Shown one piece after another: positions 1 to 5,962 of a DNA stretch of 11,242 bases. Within the stretch, counting starts at the first letter, position 1. The number at the start of each line of letters is the position of its first letter. The notes beneath the pieces are model-generated. The model was given only the letters and a program-made list of their open reading frames with translations, was not told where the DNA came from and did not search any database. This stretch comes from Candidatus Levyibacteriota bacterium (lineage in GTDB: Bacteria; Patescibacteriota; Microgenomatia; Levybacterales; UBA12049), in the NCBI GenBank assembly GCA_016182225.1, contig JACOXV010000042.1, forward strand, positions 1 to 11,242, in the 5' to 3' direction. The position numbers and the translations under genes are program-made.

Positions 1-34
1 TGATATTTTTCCAGGAACCTTTTATAGAATTCAT
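1..34 (-). CDS. ftsX: FtsX, N-terminal fragment (runs off window)
   Basis: Eleven codons are visible, beginning with an ATG at 34-32 that overlaps the ftsE stop codon in an ATGA arrangement. The translation starts MNSIKGSWKNI, which resembles the cytoplasmic N-terminus of FtsX-family permeases (a basic stretch ending in a W-K-N-I type motif before the first membrane helix). FtsX is the membrane partner of FtsE and is commonly encoded directly downstream, translationally coupled. The rest of the gene is outside the window, so the call depends on this short peptide and on position after ftsE. Confidence 0.6.
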   Translation of the reverse strand, partial: MNSIKGSWKNI

Positions 35-828
35 TTTCCCTTCTCCTCCTTTGGCTCGTCCGAAGTCGCGTCAGATGCGACGGAGGCGGCCTTTTCTTCT
101 TTTTTGTCTTTATCTTTTTCCTTGTCCTCCACAGCTTTAGCGTCGGAGGACTTGTGCTTATGTTTATCTTTAGTATCTTTTACTAATGTTCCGTTGTGAA
201 GTTCTATAATCCGTTTTGACATGCTTTTTATTATGTCCGCATTGTGGGTTGCCATAACTATAGTTGTTCCTTTTTCGTTTATATCCGCAAGCAACTTAAC
301 GATTTCCCATGAAGTAGCGGGATCTAAATTACCAGTTGGTTCATCAGCTAAAAGAATATCCGGAGAAAGTATTAAAGCCCTAGCTATTGCAACCCTTTGT
401 AATTCTCCTCCCGAAAGTTGAACGGGAAATTTATCTTTGTGCTGAATTATTCCCACCTGTGAAAGAATTTCCTCAACTCTTTTTTTTGCCTCTTCCGCTT
501 TCATTCCTGTTACCTCAAGAGGCAGGCTGATATTCTCTAGAATTGTTCTGTCTGAAAGAAGTTTTAAGTCCTGGAAAATAATCCCAACTTTTTTTCTCAG
601 ATCAGGAATTTTGCTTTGCGGAAGCTTTAATATATCCCAATTATCTATTATTATTGTCCCTTTCGTTGGAAGAAGGTCTCTTATCAGAGTACGAAGAATT
701 GTGGTTTTCCCAGATCCCGTGGGTCCCACCAAAAAAACAAATTCCCCTTTTTCTATATCAAAGCTAATATCGGAAAGAGCAAATACACCTGTTCCGAATT
801 TTTTTGAAACATTTTGAAGACTAATCAT
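31..828 (-). CDS. ftsE: Cell-division ATP-binding protein FtsE with long charged C-terminal tail
   Basis: ABC ATPase of the FtsEX complex, which acts at the inner membrane and in model bacteria couples division to peptidoglycan hydrolase activation. All ABC motifs are visible: Walker A GPTGSGKT (35-42), Q-loop Gln86, signature LSGGEL (138-143), Walker B ILLADEP with Glu163, D-loop NLD (167-169) and switch His195. The core ends near residue 216, the usual FtsE length. A further ~49 residues form a hydrophilic Lys/Asp/Glu/Ser-rich tail of unknown role. Two palindromic repeats (124-151 and 60-86) lie inside the DNA for this tail. The ATG at 828 lies 19 nt after the preceding stop and has no good Shine-Dalgarno site, so operon transcription is likely. 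The stop overlaps the ftsX start. The FtsE call is firm; the tail is unexplained. Confidence 0.93.
   Translation of the reverse strand: MISLQNVSKKFGTGVFALSDISFDIEKGEFVFLVGPTGSGKTTILRTLIRDLLPTKGTIIIDNWDILKLPQSKIPDLRKKVGIIFQDLKLLSDRTILENISLPLEVTGMKAEEAKKRVEEILSQVGIIQHKDKFPVQLSGGELQRVAIARALILSPDILLADEPTGNLDPATSWEIVKLLADINEKGTTIVMATHNADIIKSMSKRIIELHNGTLVKDTKDKHKHKSSDAKAVEDKEKDKDKKEEKAASVASDATSDEPKEEKGK
60..86 (+). repeat. Palindromic repeat inside ftsE tail (copy E)
   Basis: The stem arms GTCGC (65-69) and GCGAC (77-81) close a 7-nt loop. Outside them lies a three-by-three internal loop, GAA (62-64) opposite GGA (82-84), then a CC/GG pair. The architecture and the words CCGAAGTC and GACGNAGGCGG resemble the copy at 7991-8018. 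On the coding strand it specifies residues about 248-257 of FtsE (ASVASDATSD). The outer stem is only two base pairs, so this is the weakest member of the family. Confidence 0.5.
124..151 (+). repeat. Palindromic repeat inside ftsE tail (copy A)
   Basis: A near-perfect hairpin: GTCCTCC (124-130) pairs with GGAGGAC (145-151). A three-by-three internal loop follows (ACA opposite GTC), then GCT/AGC around a TT turn. The same layout and words (GCTTTAGC, GGAGGAC followed by TTGT) recur in the intergenic copies at 7952-7984 and 9237-9265. Here it lies in frame within ftsE and encodes the KSSDAKAVED segment (residues 226-235). Confidence 0.7.
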
Positions 829-847
829 AAGGCTCTACTAACTTTCC

Positions 848-1297
848 CTATAGAACTTCTACCCGACCAACGTCCATGAGCCAACCTGCGTATTGTGCTT
901 TTTGAGTCTGACCCCAAACTTTAATTTTTTTATCTACTAAAATGGACAGGTCTACGGTAGATGATGTGACATAAACATTTTGACTTTCTCCTCCTTCTCT
1001 CTCAAGATGATATTGTCCTTCTCCGTTGATGCCCCCATCTTTAAGAGTCCCTTCGGCAGTATCTTTGAATGTCTTTGTATCATTGGAGCCAAATGTCTGA
1101 CCTTTTGAAAACTCCGTAGAGTTAGTTAAATCAGTGGTAATTGTAGGAGCTGCTAATTGTCTTTGAGCAAGAATAAATCCTGAAAAAGCTCCGACTACCG
1201 CGATTAACAATAGAGAAATAATGATCTTAGGCGATAAGGAAAACTTTTTTTCTTGATCAAAACTTCTTACGATTTCTTCTTTTTTTTCTTCCTCCAT
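848..1297 (-). CDS. Single-pass membrane-anchored hypothetical protein
   Basis: A 149-residue protein with no family I recognise. It has a charged cytoplasmic N-terminus (1-23), one membrane helix (about 24-45, IIISLLLIAVVGAFSGFILA) and an outward-facing soluble part. The stretch 60-105 is rich in Gly/Thr/Glu. The C-terminal ~45 residues (VYVTSSTVDLSIL...KIKVWGQTQKA...VGRVEVL) alternate in a beta-strand pattern compatible with a small OB-like barrel, which is inference only. The start is firm because an eight-base Shine-Dalgarno match (GGAGGTGA, 1312-1305) lies 7 nt upstream of the ATG. It sits between prfB and ftsE, 73 nt after the prfB stop, and is probably part of that transcription unit. 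Confidence 0.75.
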   Translation of the reverse strand: MEEEKKEEIVRSFDQEKKFSLSPKIIISLLLIAVVGAFSGFILAQRQLAAPTITTDLTNSTEFSKGQTFGSNDTKTFKDTAEGTLKDGGINGEGQYHLEREGGESQNVYVTSSTVDLSILVDKKIKVWGQTQKAQYAGWLMDVGRVEVL

Positions 1298-1304
1298 AAG
1301 TCAA

Positions 1305-1312
1305 TCACCTCC
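1305..1312 (-). promoter_or_regulatory. Eight-base Shine-Dalgarno site
   Basis: GGAGGTGA on the minus strand, 7 nt before the ATG at 1297, is fully complementary to the 16S anti-SD core. It fixes the start of the downstream gene and is much stronger than the initiation signals of most AT-rich genes in the window. It directly abuts the palindrome at 1313-1330. Confidence 0.8.
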
Positions 1313-1330
1313 AAAGCATCCGGATGCTTT
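1313..1330. repeat. 18-bp perfect palindrome next to a ribosome binding site
   Basis: AAAGCATCCGGATGCTTT reads identically on both strands. As RNA it gives a 7-bp stem with a CCGG tetraloop. On the minus strand it lies 3' of prfB and touches the SD of the next gene. A third copy of the arm, AAAGCAT, lies at 1337-1343 and can pair with ATGCTTT (1324-1330) instead, giving a competing 7-bp hairpin with a 6-nt loop. No T-run follows, so a simple intrinsic terminator is unlikely. A translational switch or protein-binding site is possible. Confidence 0.6.
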
Positions 1331-1370
1331 CTAAGTAAAGCATATTTGGAATGTTTTATCAAGAAAAAAA

Positions 1371-2375
1371 TTACGATAAAACTCTTAATTCCTCCTGAAT
1401 AAACCCATCTAAATTTCCACTCAGGATAGCCTCCGGATTAGAAGATTCGAAATTGGTCCTTAAATCCTTTACCATCTTGTATGGATGCAAAACATATGAG
1501 CGGATCTGATTTCCCCAACCCGGTGTTTTGTATCCTCCTTTTAGCTTCTCCTCTTCTTTCCTTCTTTTTTCTTCCTCAAGTAGCCAAAGTTTTCCCAAAA
1601 GCAGTTTGAGCGCATATGCTCTATTTTGACCTTGGTATCTTTCCGATTGAGCAGATACCACAATACCACTTGGCCTGTGTTTAAGTCTTACGGCAGTTGA
1701 TACTTTATTAACGTTCTGCCCTCCGTGACCACCGCTTCTATAGAAATCCCATTCCAAATCTTCTTCTTTAACATCTATCCCCCCACTTTCCTCAATCTGA
1801 GGCATCACCTCAACTAAGGCAAATGACGTTTGTCTTAATTTATCAGCGTTAAACGGAGATTGCCTTACTAATCTATGTACGCCCGCTTCAAATTTAAGAA
1901 ATCCATATGCGTATTCACCCTCAGCTAAAAAAGTAACACTCTTCAGTCCTGCTTCTTCTCCGGGTGTTTGATCTATAATTTCCATTATCCATCCTTTTTG
2001 TTCACAGAATCTTCTGTACATCCGAAAAAGCATTTGACACCAGTCCATTGCCTCTACTCCTCCTTGCCCCGCATGGAGAGAAACTAAAGCAGAACTTTTA
2101 TCATAGGTTCCGGAAAAATAAAGATAATCTTCTAATTCCGGAATCAATTTCTCCAGAAGCTTTGTATTATTCGTTCTAATTGCATTTCTGAGTTCATTTA
2201 TATCAGATACTTCTTTTTGCAGTGATGCTAATTCTTTCATTTTCTCTGATGCAGTTTTGGGATCAGACCAAAATGAGGGACTCGTAGAGTCTGCCTCAAT
2301 TTCTCTTATTTTATTTTCCTTTGAGGATAAATCTATTTTTTCAAGAAGTTTTTTCGCTTTTTCCAAAATTTCCAT
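1371..2375 (-). CDS. prfB: Peptide chain release factor 2
   Basis: Class I release factor that reads UAA and UGA and triggers peptide release in the ribosomal A site. The tripeptide anticodon SPF (173-175, in VRQSPFNADKLRQTSF) marks it as RF2 rather than RF1. The catalytic GGQ is at 218-220 (SGGHGGQNVNK). The acidic helical N-domain (1-90) precedes a conserved stretch with G-Q-G-G-V-E-A-M-D-W (103-112). At 334 residues it lacks roughly the first 25 residues of the E. coli protein. An in-frame TAA lies 15 nt upstream of the ATG and no CTTTGA slippery site is visible near the start, so the classic autoregulatory frameshift is absent. The ATG lies one base after the stop of the upstream transporter gene, so translational coupling is likely. 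Confidence 0.95.
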   Translation of the reverse strand: MEILEKAKKLLEKIDLSSKENKIREIEADSTSPSFWSDPKTASEKMKELASLQKEVSDINELRNAIRTNNTKLLEKLIPELEDYLYFSGTYDKSSALVSLHAGQGGVEAMDWCQMLFRMYRRFCEQKGWIMEIIDQTPGEEAGLKSVTFLAEGEYAYGFLKFEAGVHRLVRQSPFNADKLRQTSFALVEVMPQIEESGGIDVKEEDLEWDFYRSGGHGGQNVNKVSTAVRLKHRPSGIVVSAQSERYQGQNRAYALKLLLGKLWLLEEEKRRKEEEKLKGGYKTPGWGNQIRSYVLHPYKMVKDLRTNFESSNPEAILSGNLDGFIQEELRVLS

Positions 2376-2376
2376 T

Positions 2377-3636
2377 CTAAATAATCGTTAGCAGTAAGAA
2401 AATACTAGCACCTCCCATAACAACGGTGATGATAACTCCCATTATGTTAACTGGAATCGAATTTTTATAGTTTCCCATTATTTTATGGTTATTTGAAATA
2501 AGCATTATTAATATTAAAAGAAAAGGCGCGCAAATCCCGTTAATAACGGCTGTATAGTATAACATTCTAAAAGGTTCAATTGGACTGAAATTTATAAGAA
2601 GCCCAACTAGCATTGCTATTACGAGTACGCTGTAGAATCCATGCGCCCTCTTAAACTTCTGGGAAAAACCAGCTTTCCATCCAAAAGCCTCAGAGAAAGC
2701 ATAAGATGCAGACCCGGCAAGGATGGGCACTGAAAGAAATCCTGTTCCTATAATTCCCAGGGCAAAAAGAAGAAATGAAAAGTTTCCGGCAATCGGTCTT
2801 AGAGCTTCTGCAGCTTGAGTTGCGGTTTGAATATTTGTAATTCCAGTCTTATTAAGGGTAGATGCTGTGGTCATAATTATAAAAAACATAACAAGATTAG
2901 AAAAAAACATACCAATCGTTGTATCTATTCTCATATCTTTTATATCTATTTTTGTAAAAAGGGGAATTCCTTTCCCTGGAGATCTTATCTTCTTTTTTTC
3001 TTTTTCTTCTTCTACTTCTTCATCCGCCTGCCAAAAGAAAAGATATGGAGAAATAGTTGTACCTAAAATAGCTACGATATTTAATAAATATTCTTTTTGA
3101 AATGAAACGGATGGTATAAAAGAAAAATAAAAAATATCTTTCCAGTTCTGATGAATCATAAACCCTGCAACAATATAAGCGAAAAGTGAGAAGGTAAGAA
3201 TCTTTAAAATACTCGCATAAGTCTTGTATTTAAAAAAAACTTCAAGAAAAATCACAGTCAACGTAAAAAGCAAAAGCAAAGGAAAAAATGGAACTCCAAA
3301 AATTAACTGAGCAGAAGATGCCATAGCTCCTAAATTTGCACCAATATTAATAACATTTGCAATCAAGAGCAAACTGACCGCGAAATAAAGAACTTTTCTC
3401 CCATAATTTTCTCTTATAACACCTGCTAATCCTTTCCCAGTAACAAGTCCTATTCTTCCACACATTTCTTGAACTACAGTCATAAATGGATAGGAAAAAA
3501 TAGGAGTCCATAACTGGCTATAACCGAACTGTGCTCCGGTCTGAGAATACGTGGCTATGCCAGACGGATCGTCATCTGATGCTCCAGTTATAAATCCAGG
3601 TCCCAAAGACTTTAATATTCTTTTTAATTTGTTCAT
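2377..3636 (-). CDS. Nramp-family divalent metal transporter, non-canonical clade
   Basis: A 419-residue polytopic membrane protein of the Nramp fold (LeuT-like). The N-terminus LGPGFITGASDDDPSGIATYSQTGAQFG is diagnostic, and about 11 hydrophobic segments follow. The canonical TM1 metal-binding motif DPGN reads DPSG (23-26). The canonical TM6 MPH motif is absent; the equivalent region reads IGMFFSNLVMFF (241-252). A charged cytoplasmic loop with WQADEEVEEEKEKKK (202-216) precedes it and is typical of this divergent branch. Substrate is therefore uncertain: classical Mn/Fe uptake should not be assumed, and related divergent Nramps transport Mg. It starts 2 nt after the upstream gene's stop and ends 1 nt before prfB, so it lies inside an operon. 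Confidence 0.85.
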   Translation of the reverse strand: MNKLKRILKSLGPGFITGASDDDPSGIATYSQTGAQFGYSQLWTPIFSYPFMTVVQEMCGRIGLVTGKGLAGVIRENYGRKVLYFAVSLLLIANVINIGANLGAMASSAQLIFGVPFFPLLLLFTLTVIFLEVFFKYKTYASILKILTFSLFAYIVAGFMIHQNWKDIFYFSFIPSVSFQKEYLLNIVAILGTTISPYLFFWQADEEVEEEKEKKKIRSPGKGIPLFTKIDIKDMRIDTTIGMFFSNLVMFFIIMTTASTLNKTGITNIQTATQAAEALRPIAGNFSFLLFALGIIGTGFLSVPILAGSASYAFSEAFGWKAGFSQKFKRAHGFYSVLVIAMLVGLLINFSPIEPFRMLYYTAVINGICAPFLLILIMLISNNHKIMGNYKNSIPVNIMGVIITVVMGGASIFLLLTII

Positions 3637-3638
3637 TT

Positions 3639-4016
3639 CTAGATTCCGCTACAAATTTTCATGCATGCCTCCCGGGCTTCATTGCTTGGTAAATTCTGAA
3701 TAGATTTTATATCGTTTAGGACTTTCTGAATTTGCGGCGAAGAAGATGCTACCTCTTTCACGTCCAGACTGTCTACATCCTCTCTAATTGCATTCACTTT
3801 GCTTTCTAAGTCTCTTTTTATGTTTATGTTCGGTTTTTCGATAGTTTTTTTAACTTCCTCTTTAATTGCGTCTCCCTTTACCTCTGTCTTCGGTTGACCA
3901 AAATATCTATTGCTTCCAAAAAAACCGAAAATCAATAGAATTATAACCAGAGACAAAGCCAAGAAAACTTTCTTTCTGTCCCATGACTCCTCAATCTTTT
4001 TTTGACTCTCTTTCAT
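3639..4016 (-). CDS. Single-pass membrane hypothetical protein ending in a Cys pair
   Basis: A 125-residue protein that I do not recognise. A basic N-terminus (1-15) is followed by one membrane helix (about 17-34, FLALSLVIILLIFGFFG). An outer segment with heptad-like charged helices (45-105) follows. The C-terminus, EAREACMKICSGI, has Cys118 and Cys122 spaced C-x3-C, which could form a disulfide or bind something, although this is inference. There is no SD before the ATG. Instead a -10-like TACAAT lies exactly 6 nt upstream, so a leaderless mRNA is predicted. It is the promoter-proximal gene of the minus-strand run that continues into the transporter and prfB. Confidence 0.7.
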   Translation of the reverse strand: MKESQKKIEESWDRKKVFLALSLVIILLIFGFFGSNRYFGQPKTEVKGDAIKEEVKKTIEKPNINIKRDLESKVNAIREDVDSLDVKEVASSSPQIQKVLNDIKSIQNLPSNEAREACMKICSGI

Positions 4017-4022
4017 AATTTG

Positions 4023-4076
4023 ATTGTAGTTAAAGAAAGCCTCTTATTGCAAACAATTGATATGATCATCTACTAT
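4023..4076. promoter_or_regulatory. Mirror-symmetric divergent promoter with shared -35 box
   Basis: A palindromic hexamer TTGCAA (4047-4052) can serve as the -35 in both directions. On the plus strand an 18-nt spacer leads to TACTAT (4071-4076), then 6 nt to ATG 4083. On the minus strand an 18-nt spacer leads to TACAAT (4028-4023), then 6 nt to ATG 4016. Both start codons are equidistant from the centre between 4049 and 4050. Neither gene has an SD, so transcription would start at or next to the A of each ATG. TTGCAA matches the consensus -35 at only 4 of 6 positions. Confidence 0.6.
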
Positions 4077-4082
4077 AAATTT

Positions 4083-5033
4083 ATGTATTCATTTGACGTT
4101 CTGTGTGTGGGAAATGTTACCATAGATATCTTTCTCTCAATCGAAGAGGCAAATGAGCATGTTCGGCTTAATGACCAAAAAGAACTTATATTTAAATCCG
4201 GTGATAAAATTTCAATAAATAATTACAAAGTTTCCCTGGGAGGCAACGCTTCAAATGTGGCGATTGGAATGGCAAGAATGGGACATAGTCCATCTCTTAT
4301 TGCCGAAACAGGATATGATGAATTTTTGGGAAAAATTCAAAAAACACTAGATCTTGAAGGAGTAGACAGAAGTCTTTTGGTGAGAGGAGATCGAATAGAA
4401 TCCGCCATGGGAATAATTATTAACTACTTTGGCGACAGAACAATATTTTCTGAAGATGTAGAAAGACCCCATAAATTTAGTTTTTCAAACATATCAGCAA
4501 AGCTTATTTATTTATCGAGTCTTGGAAAAGATTGGCAAACTCCTTATAAAGGAGTGATTGAATTTCTAAATCAAACTCAATCTATCCTTGCTTTTAATCC
4601 AGGCTCTCATCAGCTCGATGATGGGTCGGATTTACTCCTACAAATGATCAAACATTCCGATTATCTTTTCGTAAATAAAGAGGAGGCAAAAAAGATATTA
4701 AAAACAGAAGGTCTTGAAGTAAAGGATTTACTAAGCAAACTTCATGCACTCGGATCAAAAAATGTGATTATTACAGATGGACCAAAAGGAGCACATCTAC
4801 TTAACGAAAGGGGAGAATATTATCATGCGGGCGTTTTGGAAACAAAAGTTGTGGAAAGAACAGGCGCGGGAGACGCATTTGCATCTGGATTTCTTTCCGC
4901 AGTAATGTATAATTTAGACTCTCGTACTTGCCTTTCTTGGGGTATCATCAACTCTGCATCTGTTATAGGAAAGGTTGGCGCAATAGATGGACTTTTGAGA
5001 AAAGAGGAAATAAAGAGGATTGCGAGAAGTTAG
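4083..5033 (+). CDS. PfkB/ribokinase-family sugar kinase
   Basis: A 316-residue cytoplasmic kinase that phosphorylates a sugar or sugar phosphate with ATP. The N-terminus is DVLCVGNVTIDIFL, followed by substrate-side GGNASNVAIGMARMG (53-67), NKEE (198-201, the family's N-x-x-E motif), TDGPKGA (231-237), and PfkB signature 2 with GAGD (261-264), where Asp264 is the expected catalytic base. The start at 4083 is preferred over ATGs at 4002 and 4062. It begins right at the first beta-strand of the fold, it does not overlap the divergent gene, and it sits 6 nt after a -10-like TACTAT. Neighbouring aldolase and RpiB-like genes suggest a glycolytic or pentose-phosphate substrate, perhaps fructose 6-phosphate, but substrate cannot be read from sequence. 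Fold and family are firm; specificity is open. Confidence 0.88.
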   Translation: MYSFDVLCVGNVTIDIFLSIEEANEHVRLNDQKELIFKSGDKISINNYKVSLGGNASNVAIGMARMGHSPSLIAETGYDEFLGKIQKTLDLEGVDRSLLVRGDRIESAMGIIINYFGDRTIFSEDVERPHKFSFSNISAKLIYLSSLGKDWQTPYKGVIEFLNQTQSILAFNPGSHQLDDGSDLLLQMIKHSDYLFVNKEEAKKILKTEGLEVKDLLSKLHALGSKNVIITDGPKGAHLLNERGEYYHAGVLETKVVERTGAGDAFASGFLSAVMYNLDSRTCLSWGIINSASVIGKVGAIDGLLRKEEIKRIARS

Positions 5034-5042
5034 GCACGGGGA

Positions 5043-5106
5043 GCTAATGAAATTTTCGCTGGACGGCATTTTGCAGGCAAGCCGAGTCCAAGAAAATTTT
5101 ATTAGC
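5043..5106 (+). ncRNA. Long intercistronic RNA hairpin between kinase and aldolase
   Basis: GCTAATGAAATTTTC (5043-5057) pairs over 15 positions, with one G-U, with GAAAATTTTATTAGC (5092-5106). Inside, TGGAC/GTCCA (5060-5064/5086-5090) and GGC/GCC (5065-5067/5081-5083) continue the helix. TTG/CAA then closes a CAGG tetraloop. The hairpin fills nearly all of the 87-nt gap and ends 14 nt before the aldolase ATG. It leaves a GAGG motif (5114-5117) exposed as a closely spaced SD. A role in mRNA processing, stability or differential expression is likely but inferred. No T-run follows, so it is probably not a terminator. Confidence 0.65.
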
Positions 5107-5120
5107 GAGCAAAGAGGAAT

Positions 5121-5876
5121 ATGACTGATTTATCAAAAATAACTACAGACGGAAAAGCCTTTTACTTGGCGTATGACCAGGGAATGGAACATGGCCCCAC
5201 TGATTTTGACGATGAGAACGTAGACCCTAAAGAAATTTTAGATATTGCTCTCAAAACAAAGGTTAACGCCATAATCCTTCAGAAAGGAATTGCAGAAAAT
5301 TATTATTCAGGTACAGAATATGCTCAAAAAATACCATTAATACTGAAGTTAAATGGCAAAACCAATCTAGCAACAGGTGAAGATCCTTATTCACCTCAAA
5401 TTTGCACTGTTCACGAAGCATTGTCTTTGGGTGCCTCTGCGGTGGGATATACAATTTATGTTGGGAGCAAATACGAACCTCAAATGTTTTCGGAGTTTGC
5501 AAAAATCGAAGAAGAGGCACATTCACGTCAAATCCCCGTAATTGGATGGATGTACATAGGGGGATCCGGAAGTATTGGTAAAGACCCTCGCGATCTCACA
5601 GCCTATGCGACAAGACTTGGGCTTGAGATGGGAGCAGACATGGTAAAAATAAAATATCCTGGAAATTTAGAAAATCTGAAATGGGCAGTTGAGTCAGCCG
5701 GAAAAGTAAGAGTGGTGGTATCCGGAGGCAAAATGGATAAGGTGGAAGATTTTCTGGAAATGGTAAGAATTGTTATGAAATCAGGAGCCACAGGCATGGC
5801 TGCCGGAAGAAACATCTGGCAAAATGAGAATCCAACCGAAATAGCCAAAAAAACCAAAGAAATAATTTTTTCTTAA
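5121..5876 (+). CDS. Class I fructose-bisphosphate aldolase, archaeal (DhnA) type
   Basis: A 251-residue Schiff-base aldolase of the DhnA/FbaB family, cleaving fructose 1,6-bisphosphate to dihydroxyacetone phosphate and glyceraldehyde 3-phosphate, or running in the gluconeogenic direction. A TIM barrel is indicated by DQGMEHGP (19-26) after strand 1, QKG (54-56), SLGASAVGYTIYVGS (102-116), MYIGGSG (144-150), and MVKIKYPGN (174-182), which carries the expected Schiff-base Lys176. Phosphate-binding SGGK (201-204) and AAGRNIW (227-233) follow. Length matches the archaeal-type family. The ATG at 5121 has GAGG 3 nt upstream, a tight spacing. It is the middle gene of the plus-strand sugar operon. 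Related DhnA-family enzymes acting on other aldol substrates cannot be fully excluded. Confidence 0.88.
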   Translation: MTDLSKITTDGKAFYLAYDQGMEHGPTDFDDENVDPKEILDIALKTKVNAIILQKGIAENYYSGTEYAQKIPLILKLNGKTNLATGEDPYSPQICTVHEALSLGASAVGYTIYVGSKYEPQMFSEFAKIEEEAHSRQIPVIGWMYIGGSGSIGKDPRDLTAYATRLGLEMGADMVKIKYPGNLENLKWAVESAGKVRVVVSGGKMDKVEDFLEMVRIVMKSGATGMAAGRNIWQNENPTEIAKKTKEIIFS

Positions 5877-5882
5877 AAATGA

Positions 5883-5962
5883 ATCCCGTTAGAAAAATGC
5901 TTTTGAAGGAAATATATTCGAATCTCAGGCAAACCTTTTTTAGGAGAATTTTCTAATGGGAT
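5883..5962 (+). ncRNA. Leader stem enclosing the rpiB ribosome binding site
   Basis: Bases 5883-5896 (containing CCCGTTAGAAAA) pair with 5949-5962 (containing TTTTCTAATGGG) over 14 positions with one G-U, taking in the A and T of the ATG at 5961. The AGGAG SD (5942-5946) lies just inside the loop, near the 3' arm. The gap between the stop codon of the aldolase gene and the next ATG is almost wholly occupied by this element. It could limit initiation on the isomerase gene when folded. The function is inferred from pairing alone. Confidence 0.55.

Noticed and set aside
4002..4082. N-terminal extension of the sugar kinase to an ATG at 4002 or 4062
   Set aside because: It would overlap the divergent gene's start, has no ribosome binding site, and adds residues before the first strand of the PfkB fold. 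The ATG at 4083 fits the fold and the promoter spacing.
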